A stretch of 27,015 nucleotides of DNA from Chloroflexi bacterium UBA5177. GTDB taxonomy: Bacteria; Chloroflexota; UBA5177. The stretch covers positions 1 through 27,015 of the forward strand of contig DHWR01000157.1 of NCBI GenBank assembly GCA_002413265.1, given 5' to 3'. Below the pieces are notes generated by a model that saw only the letters and a program-made list of their open reading frames with translations, had not been told where the DNA came from and made no database searches. Every line of letters begins with the position of its first letter. Positions within the stretch are counted from its first letter, which is position 1. The position numbers were made by a program, and so were the translations under genes. This document shows, piece by piece, positions 16,552 to 23,900 of this stretch.

Positions 16552-17115
16552 GTGAGGGAGCTCATATCCGCGCAGCGAATCCAGCATCGGGTAGAGGAGT
16601 TGGCCCAGCAGATCAACGACGACTTCTCGGGAGTCGAGCTGCTCTATCTGATCATCATTTTGCGCGGCGGGTGCTTCTTCGGGGTCGATCTCGCAAAGCG
16701 GCTGACCATGCCGGTAAGGCTCGACTACATTCGTGTCACAACGTACAGCGGCACCAAGTCAAGCGGCGTCGTGAGTATGGTCAGCGACATCATGACGGAC
16801 GTCCGCGGCAAACCAGTCCTGGTCTTGGACGACATCATCGACACCGGCTTCACCATGGAGTGGATCCTACGCTATCTCGAGCTGAAGAACCCCGGAGTGG
16901 TCCGAGTGGCTACCTTGCTTGATAAGCCGGCCAGACGCGAGTACGACCTGCACATCGACTACATCGGTTTCACCGTACCCAATGTGTTCGTCGCGGGCTA
17001 TGGTCTGGACGGGCTCGATGATACGATGGCGAATCTCCCTGGCGTCATCGCGGTCGAGCCGACCGATGAGGAGGTCAGCATCCCTCCTCGATCCGCCCGT
17101 TTACCCGCCTTGTAA
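16552..17115 (+). CDS. hpt: Hypoxanthine phosphoribosyltransferase
   Basis: This is the cytoplasmic purine-salvage enzyme converting hypoxanthine (often also guanine) and PRPP to IMP (GMP). The 187 residues have the flexible-loop region YIRVTTYSGTKSSG (59-72), the PRPP-binding motif VLVLDDIIDTGFTM (89-102), the base-contacting lysine in LLDKPARR (Lys125) and the C-terminal DYIGFTVPNVFVAGYGLD (136-153) diagnostic of bacterial HPRT rather than PyrR. The GTG start at 16552 has GGGAGG about six bases upstream. The gene stands alone, divergent from the dcw operon, and is followed by a hairpin. A short tail (about 172-187) extends past the usual end. Confidence 0.95.
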   Translation: MRELISAQRIQHRVEELAQQINDDFSGVELLYLIIILRGGCFFGVDLAKRLTMPVRLDYIRVTTYSGTKSSGVVSMVSDIMTDVRGKPVLVLDDIIDTGFTMEWILRYLELKNPGVVRVATLLDKPARREYDLHIDYIGFTVPNVFVAGYGLDGLDDTMANLPGVIAVEPTDEEVSIPPRSARLPAL

Positions 17116-17150
17116 GCGCCGGAGACCGCAGATCAGCGCGTAAAGGAAAC

Positions 17151-17173
17151 GGGCCGGGAATGCATCCCGGCCC
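17151..17173. terminator. Hairpin between convergent hpt and the small zinc-ribbon gene
   Basis: A 9-bp perfect GC stem (GGGCCGGGA and its complement, loop of five) lies 35 bp past the hpt stop and 17 bp past the stop of the gene on the other strand. Leftward transcripts would continue into GTTTCCTTTA, an imperfect U tract; rightward transcripts have none. It is probably a shared terminator, stronger for the minus strand. Confidence 0.65.
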
Positions 17174-17190
17174 ATACAAACGAAGCTCTT

Positions 17191-17535
17191 CTACGCGGAC
17201 TGCGCCTGCGGTTGGTTTCCCTCCTGGGTCGCCTTCCGCATCTGCCAGCGCCAGCGCCCGTAGCACACCACACACATCTCGCGAGCCTTGTGAAGCTTCA
17301 CCTCACCGCACGACGCGCACTCTCGCAGACGGGGCCGACGAGGATTCTGCTGTCGCAGCTCACGAATGCGCGCTCGGCAACGTTCCTGTGAGGCACGATA
17401 TCGGTCTGGATATCGCTCGCGCCAGCGTCGAGCGGAGCGTGCGTTCTGCTCCAATTTTCGCTCGCGGTGGGCCAGGTAGTACTGCCGGTTGTACTCGCGT
17501 TGTTTGGCTTTCTTCTCTTCATCCGTCAATGGCAT
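17191..17535 (-). CDS. Small basic protein with a CxxC/CxxC zinc-ribbon-like end
   Basis: I do not recognise the family. The 114 residues begin with a long, highly charged, probably helical stretch (1-65) rich in Arg, Lys, Glu and Tyr, including REYNRQYYLAHRERK and similar repeats. A putative zinc site follows with Cys73, Cys76, Cys88 and Cys91 (CASCG...CVVC), then a Gln/Ala-rich tail. The strong positive charge and Cys pairs suggest binding of nucleic acid, but this is inference. The ATG at 17535 has GGAGGG seven bases upstream. The gene has a near-consensus promoter with a perfect palindrome just after it, so it is probably expressed and controlled. It lies between metabolic genes and could be an accessory or phage-derived gene. 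Confidence 0.8.
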   Translation of the reverse strand: MPLTDEEKKAKQREYNRQYYLAHRERKLEQNARSARRWRERYPDRYRASQERCRARIRELRQQNPRRPRLRECASCGEVKLHKAREMCVVCYGRWRWQMRKATQEGNQPQAQSA

Positions 17536-17557
17536 TGCTCATCCCTCCAGGTGAGCT

Positions 17558-17574
17558 AGGTGCGGTCCGCACCT
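17558..17574. promoter_or_regulatory. Perfect 8-1-8 palindrome, probable operator
   Basis: AGGTGCGG and its complement flank one base. The site covers about +4 to +20 of the minus-strand promoter and ends just before the -35 box of the plus-strand promoter. A dimeric repressor could bind here. In RNA the single-base loop is too tight for the full hairpin, which favours a DNA operator. Confidence 0.6.
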
Positions 17575-17576
17575 GG

Positions 17577-17605
17577 TTGGCTTCAGCATATCGACTTTTT
17601 AATAT
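17577..17605 (+). promoter_or_regulatory. Candidate promoter for the mocA-like gene
   Basis: TTGGCT (17577-17582), a 17-bp spacer and TAATAT (17600-17605) on the plus strand give a start near 17612 and a leader of about 119 nt. It overlaps the oppositely directed promoter of the zinc-ribbon gene almost completely. Confidence 0.55.
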
Positions 17606-17612
17606 CTGTCAA
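17585..17612 (-). promoter_or_regulatory. Near-consensus promoter of the small zinc-ribbon gene
   Basis: On the minus strand a perfect TTGACA (17607-17612), a 16-bp spacer and TATGCT (17585-17590) give a start near 17578, about 43 nt before the ATG. It is one of the two best promoters in the window by consensus match. Confidence 0.8.
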
Positions 17613-17704
17613 GGACCTATTGTCGGCGTCCCGTCCGTGTCGAGGAAAATAGCACCCCTTGCGCTTCGCGCGAGCGTCTCAACCTCATGATGGAAGGGGG
17701 AGAT

Positions 17705-17734
17705 GTGACGGATATGAGAACGGGCAGACTATGA
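17705..17734 (+). CDS. Possible 9-codon leader peptide coupled to the mocA-like gene
   Basis: A GTG (17705) directly after a strong purine-rich ribosome site (GGAAGGGGGAG, 17692-17702) opens a frame of nine codons, MTDMRTGRL. It stops in TGA overlapping the ATG of the next gene (ATGA). The next gene has no good ribosome site of its own, so this mini-frame could deliver ribosomes to it. There is no direct evidence that it is translated. Confidence 0.3.
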   Translation: MTDMRTGRL

Positions 17735-18306
17735 TTTCAGGCATCTTACTGGCGGCTGGCCTCTCGACAAGGTACTCAGCTGGCAACAAGCTCCTGGCCG
17801 GGATCGACGGCGTGGCGCTGGTGCGACGAACGGCCAAGGCCTATGTCGATGCAGGGCTGGATGAGCTCGTGGTTGTCACCGGGCATGAGCGCGAGAAGCT
17901 CGAGGAGGCTCTTCATGAGCTGCCTCTGCGCTTTGTACACAACCCACGCTTCGCGGAAGGGCAGAGCGGGTCACTGCACGCAGGAATTCAGGGCCTGGCG
18001 CCTTCGACCGAGGCAGCGATTATCGGAGTCGCCGACCAACCCTACCTGTCGAACCTCGTGCTCCAGGACATGGTAAAAACGTACCGGTCTGCCCACTGTC
18101 CTCTCGTCGTTCCTCGCTACGACGGACAGCGAGGCAACCCCGTGCTCTTCGACAGTGCTCTGTTCTCGGAGCTACAGCTCGTGCAGGGAGATATCGGTGG
18201 GCGTCCCGTATTGAAAGCCCACTCGGATGAGATCTGCTGGGTAGATTTTCCGACCGCCCTCTGGGCTTTCGATGTCGACACCGTCCAGGATCTGCACAGC
18301 CTCTAG
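17731..18306 (+). CDS. MobA/MocA-like nucleotidyltransferase
   Basis: A 191-residue member of the MobA-like NTP transferase family, closest in pattern to MocA, which adds CMP to molybdopterin for xanthine-oxidase-type enzymes. It begins with the nucleotide signature GILLAAGLSTRY..GNKLL (about 4-21). LVVVTGHERE follows, then the metal-binding Asp in GVADQPYL and the C-terminal PRYDGQRGNPVLF and GDIGGRPVL, all typical of MocA. No molybdenum hydroxylase or cofactor gene is in the window, so the acceptor could be another small molecule. The ATG at 17731 is chosen because the conserved domain starts at once; 24 further in-frame codons upstream are unlike the family. It converges with the thiolase gene with 30 bp between stops and no clear terminator. 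Confidence 0.85.
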   Translation: MISGILLAAGLSTRYSAGNKLLAGIDGVALVRRTAKAYVDAGLDELVVVTGHEREKLEEALHELPLRFVHNPRFAEGQSGSLHAGIQGLAPSTEAAIIGVADQPYLSNLVLQDMVKTYRSAHCPLVVPRYDGQRGNPVLFDSALFSELQLVQGDIGGRPVLKAHSDEICWVDFPTALWAFDVDTVQDLHSL

Positions 18307-18336
18307 CTAGGCCTTCAGCGACATTCGATCCCGCGT

Positions 18337-19512
18337 TTACGCGGCCTCGAAGACCATCGCGATGCCCTGGCCGCCGCCGATGCACGCAGAGGCCACCCCG
18401 AACCGTCCCCCTCGGCGGCGAAGCTCGTGTAGCAAGGTAAGGGCCAGGCGCGCACCGGTCGCGCCAAGAGGATGACCGATGGCGATTGCTCCGCCGTTGA
18501 CGTTCGCCTTGTCGCGATCGAGGCCGAGCGCACGCTCGCAAGCGATGTACTGTGGCGCGAAGGCCTCATTGATCTCGACCAGATCCATGTCGTCCAGCGT
18601 AAGTCCAGCGCGCTCCAGCGCCATCGGTATGGCCTTCGCGGGCCCGATCCCCATGATCTTCGGATCCACACCGATCGTCGCCCAGGAGAGGATACGTCCC
18701 AGCGGCTTTCGGTCCCCCAAATCGCCTTTCGTGGCGAGAATGACCGCTGCGGCGCCATCGACGATACCGCTGGCGTTCCCGGCCGTGATCACCCCGTCGT
18801 TTCGGAACGACGTTGGCAGCGTGCTCAGGATTTCTGGCGTTGTCTCTGGCCGGGGATGCTCGTCTCGATCGACCGAAACGACACCCTTTCTGGTCTTCAC
18901 CTGTACCGGCACGATCTCAGCCGAGAAGTAACACTTTTCCTGAGCGGCCTTCGTGGCCCGCTGGCTCCGCAAAGCATACTCGTCCGCTTCCCGCCGGCTA
19001 ATGTCAAACTGCTTCGCGAGATTCTCTGCCGTGTTCGCCATGTCGCAGCCGGCGTAGCTGTCGGTTAGCGCTTCCCAGAGATAGTCCTGAAATTCGGTGC
19101 TGCCGAGTCTAAGACCCCAGCGCGCTCCACGGACCTGGTATGGAGCCTGGCTCATGTTCTCGGCTCCGCCTGCGAGCACCGTGTCGGCTTCATCCAGCAG
19201 CATTGCCTGGGCGCCACTGATCATTGCCTGCAATCCCGAGCCGCACAGGCGGTTGACTGTCAGCGCCGAAACCTCCACGGGAACGCCGGCCTTGAGTCCG
19301 ACGTGGCGTGCCATGTAGACGGCATCCGGACTCGTTTGAATGACGTTCCCGAATATCACGTGATCAACGTCTCCTGGATCTGTGGCACTACGTTCCAGCG
19401 CCGCCGAGGCCGCTGCCGCCCCCAGATCTATCGCAGACGTATCTTTGAATGCTCCGCCGAAAGCGCCGAACGGCGTCCGAGCGCCGTCGACGACATAGAT
19501 GTCCTTATTCAC
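18337..19512 (-). CDS. Acetyl-CoA C-acetyltransferase (thiolase)
   Basis: A full-length (391 residues) thiolase that either condenses two acetyl-CoA to acetoacetyl-CoA or cleaves 3-ketoacyl-CoA in the cytoplasm. The acyl-accepting cysteine is Cys90 in NRLCGSGLQA. The other catalytic elements are NEAFA, GHPLGATGAR (His347) and the proton-transfer cysteine Cys377 in CIGGGQG. Substrate range cannot be read from the sequence; biosynthetic (PhaA/AtoB) and degradative (FadA-like) types share these motifs. The start is the GTG at 19512, since no other in-frame start precedes it. It follows leuB by 68 bp on the same strand with no terminator, so it is probably the last gene of the leu operon. Confidence 0.93.
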   Translation of the reverse strand: MNKDIYVVDGARTPFGAFGGAFKDTSAIDLGAAAASAALERSATDPGDVDHVIFGNVIQTSPDAVYMARHVGLKAGVPVEVSALTVNRLCGSGLQAMISGAQAMLLDEADTVLAGGAENMSQAPYQVRGARWGLRLGSTEFQDYLWEALTDSYAGCDMANTAENLAKQFDISRREADEYALRSQRATKAAQEKCYFSAEIVPVQVKTRKGVVSVDRDEHPRPETTPEILSTLPTSFRNDGVITAGNASGIVDGAAAVILATKGDLGDRKPLGRILSWATIGVDPKIMGIGPAKAIPMALERAGLTLDDMDLVEINEAFAPQYIACERALGLDRDKANVNGGAIAIGHPLGATGARLALTLLHELRRRGGRFGVASACIGGGQGIAMVFEAA

Positions 19513-19580
19513 GTCCCATACCCTGAAATTGAAACCCTTCTTCTTTTCATAACACGCGGGGCCTTCGAGCCGCGAGAGAT

Positions 19581-20678
19581 CTAGGCCTGGGGCAAGGCAT
19601 CGGCTCCACTCCGAACCTTTCGTGCCACCAGGTCCCCTACTTGTCGCGTGCTGAGACCACTCGTTGCATCGAGAGAGGGCAATTCTTTGCTCGTGAGGAG
19701 CTCTCGAATTGAGGTATCGATGAGCTGCGCCGCAACCTTTTCGCCAAGGTACTCCAGCATCATTGCCACGGCCGAAATCGCTCCGATAGGGCTCGCAACG
19801 TTTCTTCCCGCGATCGTGGGCGCTGAGCCGTGGATCGGTTCGAACATCGATACCTTCCCAGGGTGAATGTTTCCGGAGGCAGCGCTTCCCATTCCTCCCT
19901 GAATGACCGCGCCAAGGTCGGTAAGAATATCGCCAAACAGATTGGTCGTAACCATGACGTCGAAGCGCTCCGGTTCAGAAACCATGTACATGGCCGCGGC
20001 ATCGACGTATACGGCATCCGTCCGAACATCTGGGTACTCGTCGCCCACCTCTGAAAGGGTGCGGCGCCAGATGTCTTGGGCCGGGATCGCATTCGACTTG
20101 TCCACCAAGGTCAGGTGCTTCCGGCCGCCTCGCGAACGGGCCAGCTCAAAGGCGTAGCGGACACACCGCTCGACTCCCCTTCGCGTAAACACCATTTCCG
20201 CGATTGAAGTCTCGTCCGCCGTACCCTTCCGTAGCGTTCCGCCAACCCCGGCGTACACGTCCTCCGTGTTCTCACGCACCACCACCATGTCGATGTCGGC
20301 TGGGACCTTTCCTTTGAGAGGACACAGCCGCTCGTCATACAGAGCTATGGGACGCAGGTTGATGTACAGGTCGAGGCCTAGCCTAATCGTCAAGATAACC
20401 GAACGTTCGAGAAGGCCCCGTTCCACTCGGGGATCTCCCAGTGCGCCCAGGAAGAGCGCGTCCAGCTGCCTGTACTCGTCGAGTACCGACTCTGGCATGA
20501 GCACGCCCTTTTCCAGGTATTGGCTGGCACTCCACGGGTACTCGGTGAGGCTAAACGTGAAGCCGCTCTCCGCTGCCACTCGCGACAGCACTTTCAGACC
20601 TTCTTCGACCACCTCTGGACCAACGCCGTCCCCGCGTATAACCCCGATCGAGTACGAACGGTTTGCCGGCTGCCTCAC
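19581..20678 (-). CDS. leuB: 3-isopropylmalate dehydrogenase (beta-decarboxylating dehydrogenase)
   Basis: This NAD-dependent enzyme oxidises and decarboxylates 3-isopropylmalate to 2-oxoisocaproate in leucine synthesis. In 365 residues it has GVIRGDGVGPEVV (12-24), FLGALGDPRV, the substrate-binding INLRPIALY, VVVRENTEDVYAGVGG, LVDKSNAI, the metal-binding FDVMVTTNLFGDILTD and the NAD loop MFEPIHGSAPTIAG. The pattern FLGALGDP...LLER...INLRP resembles LeuB of Mycobacterium and its relatives. VRENTED at the specificity region differs from VRELTGG of E. coli-type LeuB, so homoisocitrate or tartrate dehydrogenase activity cannot be excluded from sequence alone. The leuA/leuC/leuD context favours leucine. 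The GTG start overlaps the leuD stop (GTGA). Confidence 0.87.
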   Translation of the reverse strand: MRQPANRSYSIGVIRGDGVGPEVVEEGLKVLSRVAAESGFTFSLTEYPWSASQYLEKGVLMPESVLDEYRQLDALFLGALGDPRVERGLLERSVILTIRLGLDLYINLRPIALYDERLCPLKGKVPADIDMVVVRENTEDVYAGVGGTLRKGTADETSIAEMVFTRRGVERCVRYAFELARSRGGRKHLTLVDKSNAIPAQDIWRRTLSEVGDEYPDVRTDAVYVDAAAMYMVSEPERFDVMVTTNLFGDILTDLGAVIQGGMGSAASGNIHPGKVSMFEPIHGSAPTIAGRNVASPIGAISAVAMMLEYLGEKVAAQLIDTSIRELLTSKELPSLDATSGLSTRQVGDLVARKVRSGADALPQA

Positions 20679-21190
20679 GAGGTGGGGGCACTTTCCTCAG
20701 CGAGCCGCTCCTCGGCATAGCCGCGGAGGCCTCCGCGGGCCATGATTGCCTGCAGGAAATCGGGAAAGGCAGCGGCCTGGTACTCTGTGCCCTTGGTCAA
20801 GTCTCGGATTTTCCCCTTTGATGGATCGATCTCCACCTCGTCTCCTTCGTCGATCTGATCGAAGGCCTCGGCGGACTCGAAGATGGGGAATCCCATGTTT
20901 ATCGCATTCCGGTAGAAGATCCGGGCGAACGAAGGCGCCACCACCGCAGCCGTTCCGCTGGCCTTGATGGACAGTGGAGCCACCTCGCGAGACGAGCCGC
21001 ACCCAAAATTCGCTCCGGCCACGATGACGTCCCCCCGTTGCACCTTGTTAACGAACTCCGGGTCCAGATCGGCCATACAGTACTTCGCCAGCTCCTCCGG
21101 GTCGGTGATATGACAGTACCTTCCGGGGATGATGACGTCCGTATTGATGTTGGAACCGTATTTCCAGACTCGCCCTCGAAGCATGTCCAT
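20675..21190 (-). CDS. leuD: 3-isopropylmalate dehydratase small subunit
   Basis: This is the swivelling small subunit of the aconitase-like isomerase that converts 2- to 3-isopropylmalate with LeuC. The 171-residue protein is of the short LeuD/HacB type: GRVWKYGSNINTDVIIPGRY (about 6-25), DPEELAKYCMADLDPEF, the active-site loop NFGCGSSRE (61-69) and APSFARIFYRNAINMGFP. The residue after SSRE is Val where many relatives have His. The loop after IIPGRY, which sets substrate choice in this family, reads CHIT and does not tell me the substrate. Two ATG codons (21190 and 21184) fit; 33 in-frame codons upstream are not LeuD-like. The gene lies 79 bp after leuC and overlaps leuB. Confidence 0.92.
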   Translation of the reverse strand: MDMLRGRVWKYGSNINTDVIIPGRYCHITDPEELAKYCMADLDPEFVNKVQRGDVIVAGANFGCGSSREVAPLSIKASGTAAVVAPSFARIFYRNAINMGFPIFESAEAFDQIDEGDEVEIDPSKGKIRDLTKGTEYQAAAFPDFLQAIMARGGLRGYAEERLAEESAPTS

Positions 21191-21269
21191 TAGATTTTCT
21201 CTTCGAATCGCCGCTGCCGAATCAGCCAACCCGCCTTGGTAGGCGGAGGCGCTCCTGCATTCGCCACGA

Positions 21270-22553
21270 TCACGCCAGCACCGCTTCACGAGACATGACC
21301 TCGTCCGGTCCTGCTATTCGGCCCGCTATCGCGGAGGAGGCTGCCACGGCAGGATTGGCCAGATAGATTTCGGCGCTGCGCGCGCCCATTCGTCCCACGA
21401 AGTTCCGGTTAGTCGTGGAGACGCACACTTCATGGTCCCCGAGAACTCCCATATGGCCGCCGATACAAGGGCCGCAGGTAGATGTCGAGACGATGCAATC
21501 CGCCTCCATGAAGATCTCCATCAAGCCTTCGCGGACCATCTGTTTCTGAATTTCCTGGCTGCCCGGCACAATAATGCACCTCACGTGCTGCGCCACCTTC
21601 TGCCCGCGGAGCACATGGGCGGCTTCGCGCATGTCTTCGATCCAGCCATTCGTGCAGGTTCCGATTACGACCTGATCGATCCTCACATGGCCGGCCTCCG
21701 AAACCGGACGAGCGTTCTCCGGAATTGACGGAAACGCGATCTGCGGCTCGATCTCGCCGGCGTCGATCTCAACCTCGCGTACGTATTGCGCATCCGAATC
21801 GCTCGAGAACTCCGTATACCCCGTGTGACCGACAGACCCGAGGAACTCTCGTGTGACCTCGTCGACGTGAAATATACCGTTCTTCGCTCCGGCCTCGATC
21901 GACATGTTGGCCATCGTAAACCGGCCCGCCATGGAAAGCTCTCGGAGCGTCTCGCCGTGGAACTCCATCGCCATGTACGTCGCGCCGTCTACCGTCAGCT
22001 GCTTGATCGTGTACAGGATCAGATCTTTGCCGCGCACCCAGGGGCGCAGCCGGCCTCGATACGTCACCTTGACGGTCGGCGGCACGCGCAGCCACGTCTC
22101 TCCGATGGCCCATGCCACTGCGACGTCCGTCGATCCCACGCCGGTCGCGAACGCTCCCAGCGCTCCGTACGTCGTCGTGTGTGAGTCCCCTCCGATGATT
22201 ACCTGACCTGGCCCCACGATGCCGTGCTGAGGGAGCACGCAGTGCTCGATGCCGGCTCGCCCCACTTCGAACCAGCGAGCGTTTTGCTGCAGGGCAAACT
22301 CGCGCACCCGCGACACCAGCCTCGCCGTCGAGATGTCTTTGTTGGGAGTGAAATGGTCTGGTACAAAAATCGCGCCTTCCGGGTCGGCAATGCGTTCCGC
22401 GCCTTCGATCTTCTTGAACTCGTCGATGGCCAGTGCTGCGGAGAGCTCGTTGGCGAGGACTACGTCCACGCCAACCATCACGATCTCACCTGGCCGAACG
22501 CGCTCTCTGCCTGAGTGGGCTGCCAGGATCTTCTCGGTAATAGTCATTCCCAT
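21270..22553 (-). CDS. leuC: 3-isopropylmalate dehydratase large subunit
   Basis: This is the catalytic 4Fe-4S subunit of isopropylmalate isomerase. The 427 residues show VPDHFTPNKD, HCVLPQHGIVGPGQVIIGGDSHTT around residues 104-127 and the three cluster cysteines Cys300 (GTCTNG), Cys360 and Cys363 (TCGPCIGGHMG). The length of about 420 is that of the shorter LeuC2/HacA type found in archaea and many bacteria, rather than the roughly 465 residues of E. coli LeuC, and matches the short LeuD next to it. HacA (homoaconitase) is the main alternative. The ATG at 22553 has GAGGGG about ten bases upstream and follows the leuA stop by 15 bp. Confidence 0.93.
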   Translation of the reverse strand: MGMTITEKILAAHSGRERVRPGEIVMVGVDVVLANELSAALAIDEFKKIEGAERIADPEGAIFVPDHFTPNKDISTARLVSRVREFALQQNARWFEVGRAGIEHCVLPQHGIVGPGQVIIGGDSHTTTYGALGAFATGVGSTDVAVAWAIGETWLRVPPTVKVTYRGRLRPWVRGKDLILYTIKQLTVDGATYMAMEFHGETLRELSMAGRFTMANMSIEAGAKNGIFHVDEVTREFLGSVGHTGYTEFSSDSDAQYVREVEIDAGEIEPQIAFPSIPENARPVSEAGHVRIDQVVIGTCTNGWIEDMREAAHVLRGQKVAQHVRCIIVPGSQEIQKQMVREGLMEIFMEADCIVSTSTCGPCIGGHMGVLGDHEVCVSTTNRNFVGRMGARSAEIYLANPAVAASSAIAGRIAGPDEVMSREAVLA

Positions 22554-22568
22554 GATGAGATATCCCCT

Positions 22569-23828
22569 CTACCGCGAGGCGCGGCTCGCCGTAACCGCGG
22601 ATCTTCGACTCGCGCCTGCCATTGTCAAGAGTTCTTCTTCGCTCAGAATCGCCTCACGTTCCTTGCACGCCGAGAAGATCCGTTGTACTAGCTCAGGCTT
22701 CGGATCGATCCCTCGACTCTCCAGCCAGAAGATCACATTGGACTGCCCGCTCATCGGTCCGATCTCTATCACCTGGCTTCTGCCGAAGTGCTCGGCGGGC
22801 ACCCCCGAGTAAACGCGGTTTGCCAGCCAGTGGTCGCCTTTTTTCATCGCCTTGATCACCGCCGCGGCATGCACGCCCGTCGCCGTTCGGAAGGCATCTC
22901 GTCCGAGCACCGGATAGTTCGCCGGTATCGGTACTTTGGTGACCTGCGAGACGTAGTCGCAGTAGTCGCCCAAACTCGTCAAATCATTTGTGCTCCAACC
23001 CAAGAGCTTGAAGTTAACCAGGAGCTGATCGATTGACGTATTCCCGACCCTTTCTCCGATGCCCAGAGCAGTACCGTGCACCCGGTCGACGCCTGCATAC
23101 GCTGCCGTCAGGGAGTTGATCAGGCCAAGTCCGCGATCGTTATGTCCGTGCCAGTCGATCTTGACGTTCCGTCCCGTCTTCTCGAGCACGCTTCGGATAA
23201 AGCTGATCAGGTTCCACACGCCGTCTGGTGTGGCATGCCCTACCGTGTCACAGACGCAGACTCTGGTGGCGCCTGCCTCGACCGCCGCCGTGTAGAGCCT
23301 CCGAATCGTTTCCGGATGCGCCCGTGTAGTGTCTTCCGTCACGTACATGACCGGGAGCCCCTTGCCCGAGGCATACTCCACTGCGTCGATGGTGTGCTTC
23401 AGCATTCCGTCAATCGTCCAGTCCTCGGCGTATTGCCGTATGGGGCTGGAGCCAATGAAAACTGCTGCCTCTATTGCCTGACCGGTCACTTCAGACGCTT
23501 CGACAATGGGGTCGATGTCCACCCGCAGCGTGCGAGCTGCGCAGTTGGGAGAAATCTCGAGCTTCTGCTCTCGAATCTCCCTCGCGAGCCGCAAAACGTC
23601 TCGCTTGACGGCCGGGCCCGCCCCTGGGAGACCTATGTTTGCGGATTCAATGCCGAGTTCGGCGATGTGATGAAGGACGCGGAGCTTCTGGTCGATCGAA
23701 GGCGCCCTGACCGAGGGGCTTTGCAGCCCGTCTCGGAGCGTTTCGTCATCCAGCTGCACATTCCCGCGTGCGGGCGCTCGCCGCTCACCCTCGACGTTCC
23801 AGTCGTAGATGAGTTCACGTTCGTCCAT
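22569..23828 (-). CDS. leuA: 2-isopropylmalate synthase-type enzyme lacking the regulatory domain
   Basis: A member of the DRE-TIM metallolyase family that condenses acetyl-CoA with a 2-oxoacid; in this operon most likely 2-oxoisovalerate, giving 2-isopropylmalate. The TIM barrel carries DDETLRDGLQ (27-36, with the catalytic Arg32 and Asp33), the metal ligands in DWHGHND (His227, His229) and the glycine loop GERVGN (258-263). GVHAAAVIKA (318-327) belongs to the second subdomain. At 419 residues it ends before the approximately 130-residue C-terminal allosteric domain of canonical LeuA. Homocitrate or citramalate synthase are alternatives, as they share this shorter build. The ATG at 23828 has AGGG a few bases upstream; it is the first gene of the operon. 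Confidence 0.85.
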   Translation of the reverse strand: MDERELIYDWNVEGERRAPARGNVQLDDETLRDGLQSPSVRAPSIDQKLRVLHHIAELGIESANIGLPGAGPAVKRDVLRLAREIREQKLEISPNCAARTLRVDIDPIVEASEVTGQAIEAAVFIGSSPIRQYAEDWTIDGMLKHTIDAVEYASGKGLPVMYVTEDTTRAHPETIRRLYTAAVEAGATRVCVCDTVGHATPDGVWNLISFIRSVLEKTGRNVKIDWHGHNDRGLGLINSLTAAYAGVDRVHGTALGIGERVGNTSIDQLLVNFKLLGWSTNDLTSLGDYCDYVSQVTKVPIPANYPVLGRDAFRTATGVHAAAVIKAMKKGDHWLANRVYSGVPAEHFGRSQVIEIGPMSGQSNVIFWLESRGIDPKPELVQRIFSACKEREAILSEEELLTMAGASRRSAVTASRASR

Positions 23829-23852
23829 AACCCTGCCCTTCCGCGTAGCCGG

Positions 23853-23858
23853 ATTATA
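23853..23858 (-). promoter_or_regulatory. -10 box of the leu operon promoter
   Basis: A perfect TATAAT on the minus strand lies 24 bp upstream of the leuA ATG, implying a leader of under 20 nt. The -35 region (CCATTT at 17-bp spacing) is a poor match, so an activator may be needed. So short a leader leaves no room for a leucine attenuator. Confidence 0.6.
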
Positions 23859-23874
23859 GACGCGCGACCACGCG

Positions 23875-23896
23875 AAAATGGCTGCGCGAGGCAGCC
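23875..23896 (-). terminator. Weak intrinsic terminator after the glycosyltransferase gene
   Basis: A 6-bp stem (GGCTGC/GCAGCC, loop of five, 23880-23896) just after the stop at 23901 is followed on the minus strand by ATTTT. It is short and probably leaky. It abuts the -35 region of the leu promoter. Confidence 0.5.
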
Positions 23897-23900
23897 CTGG

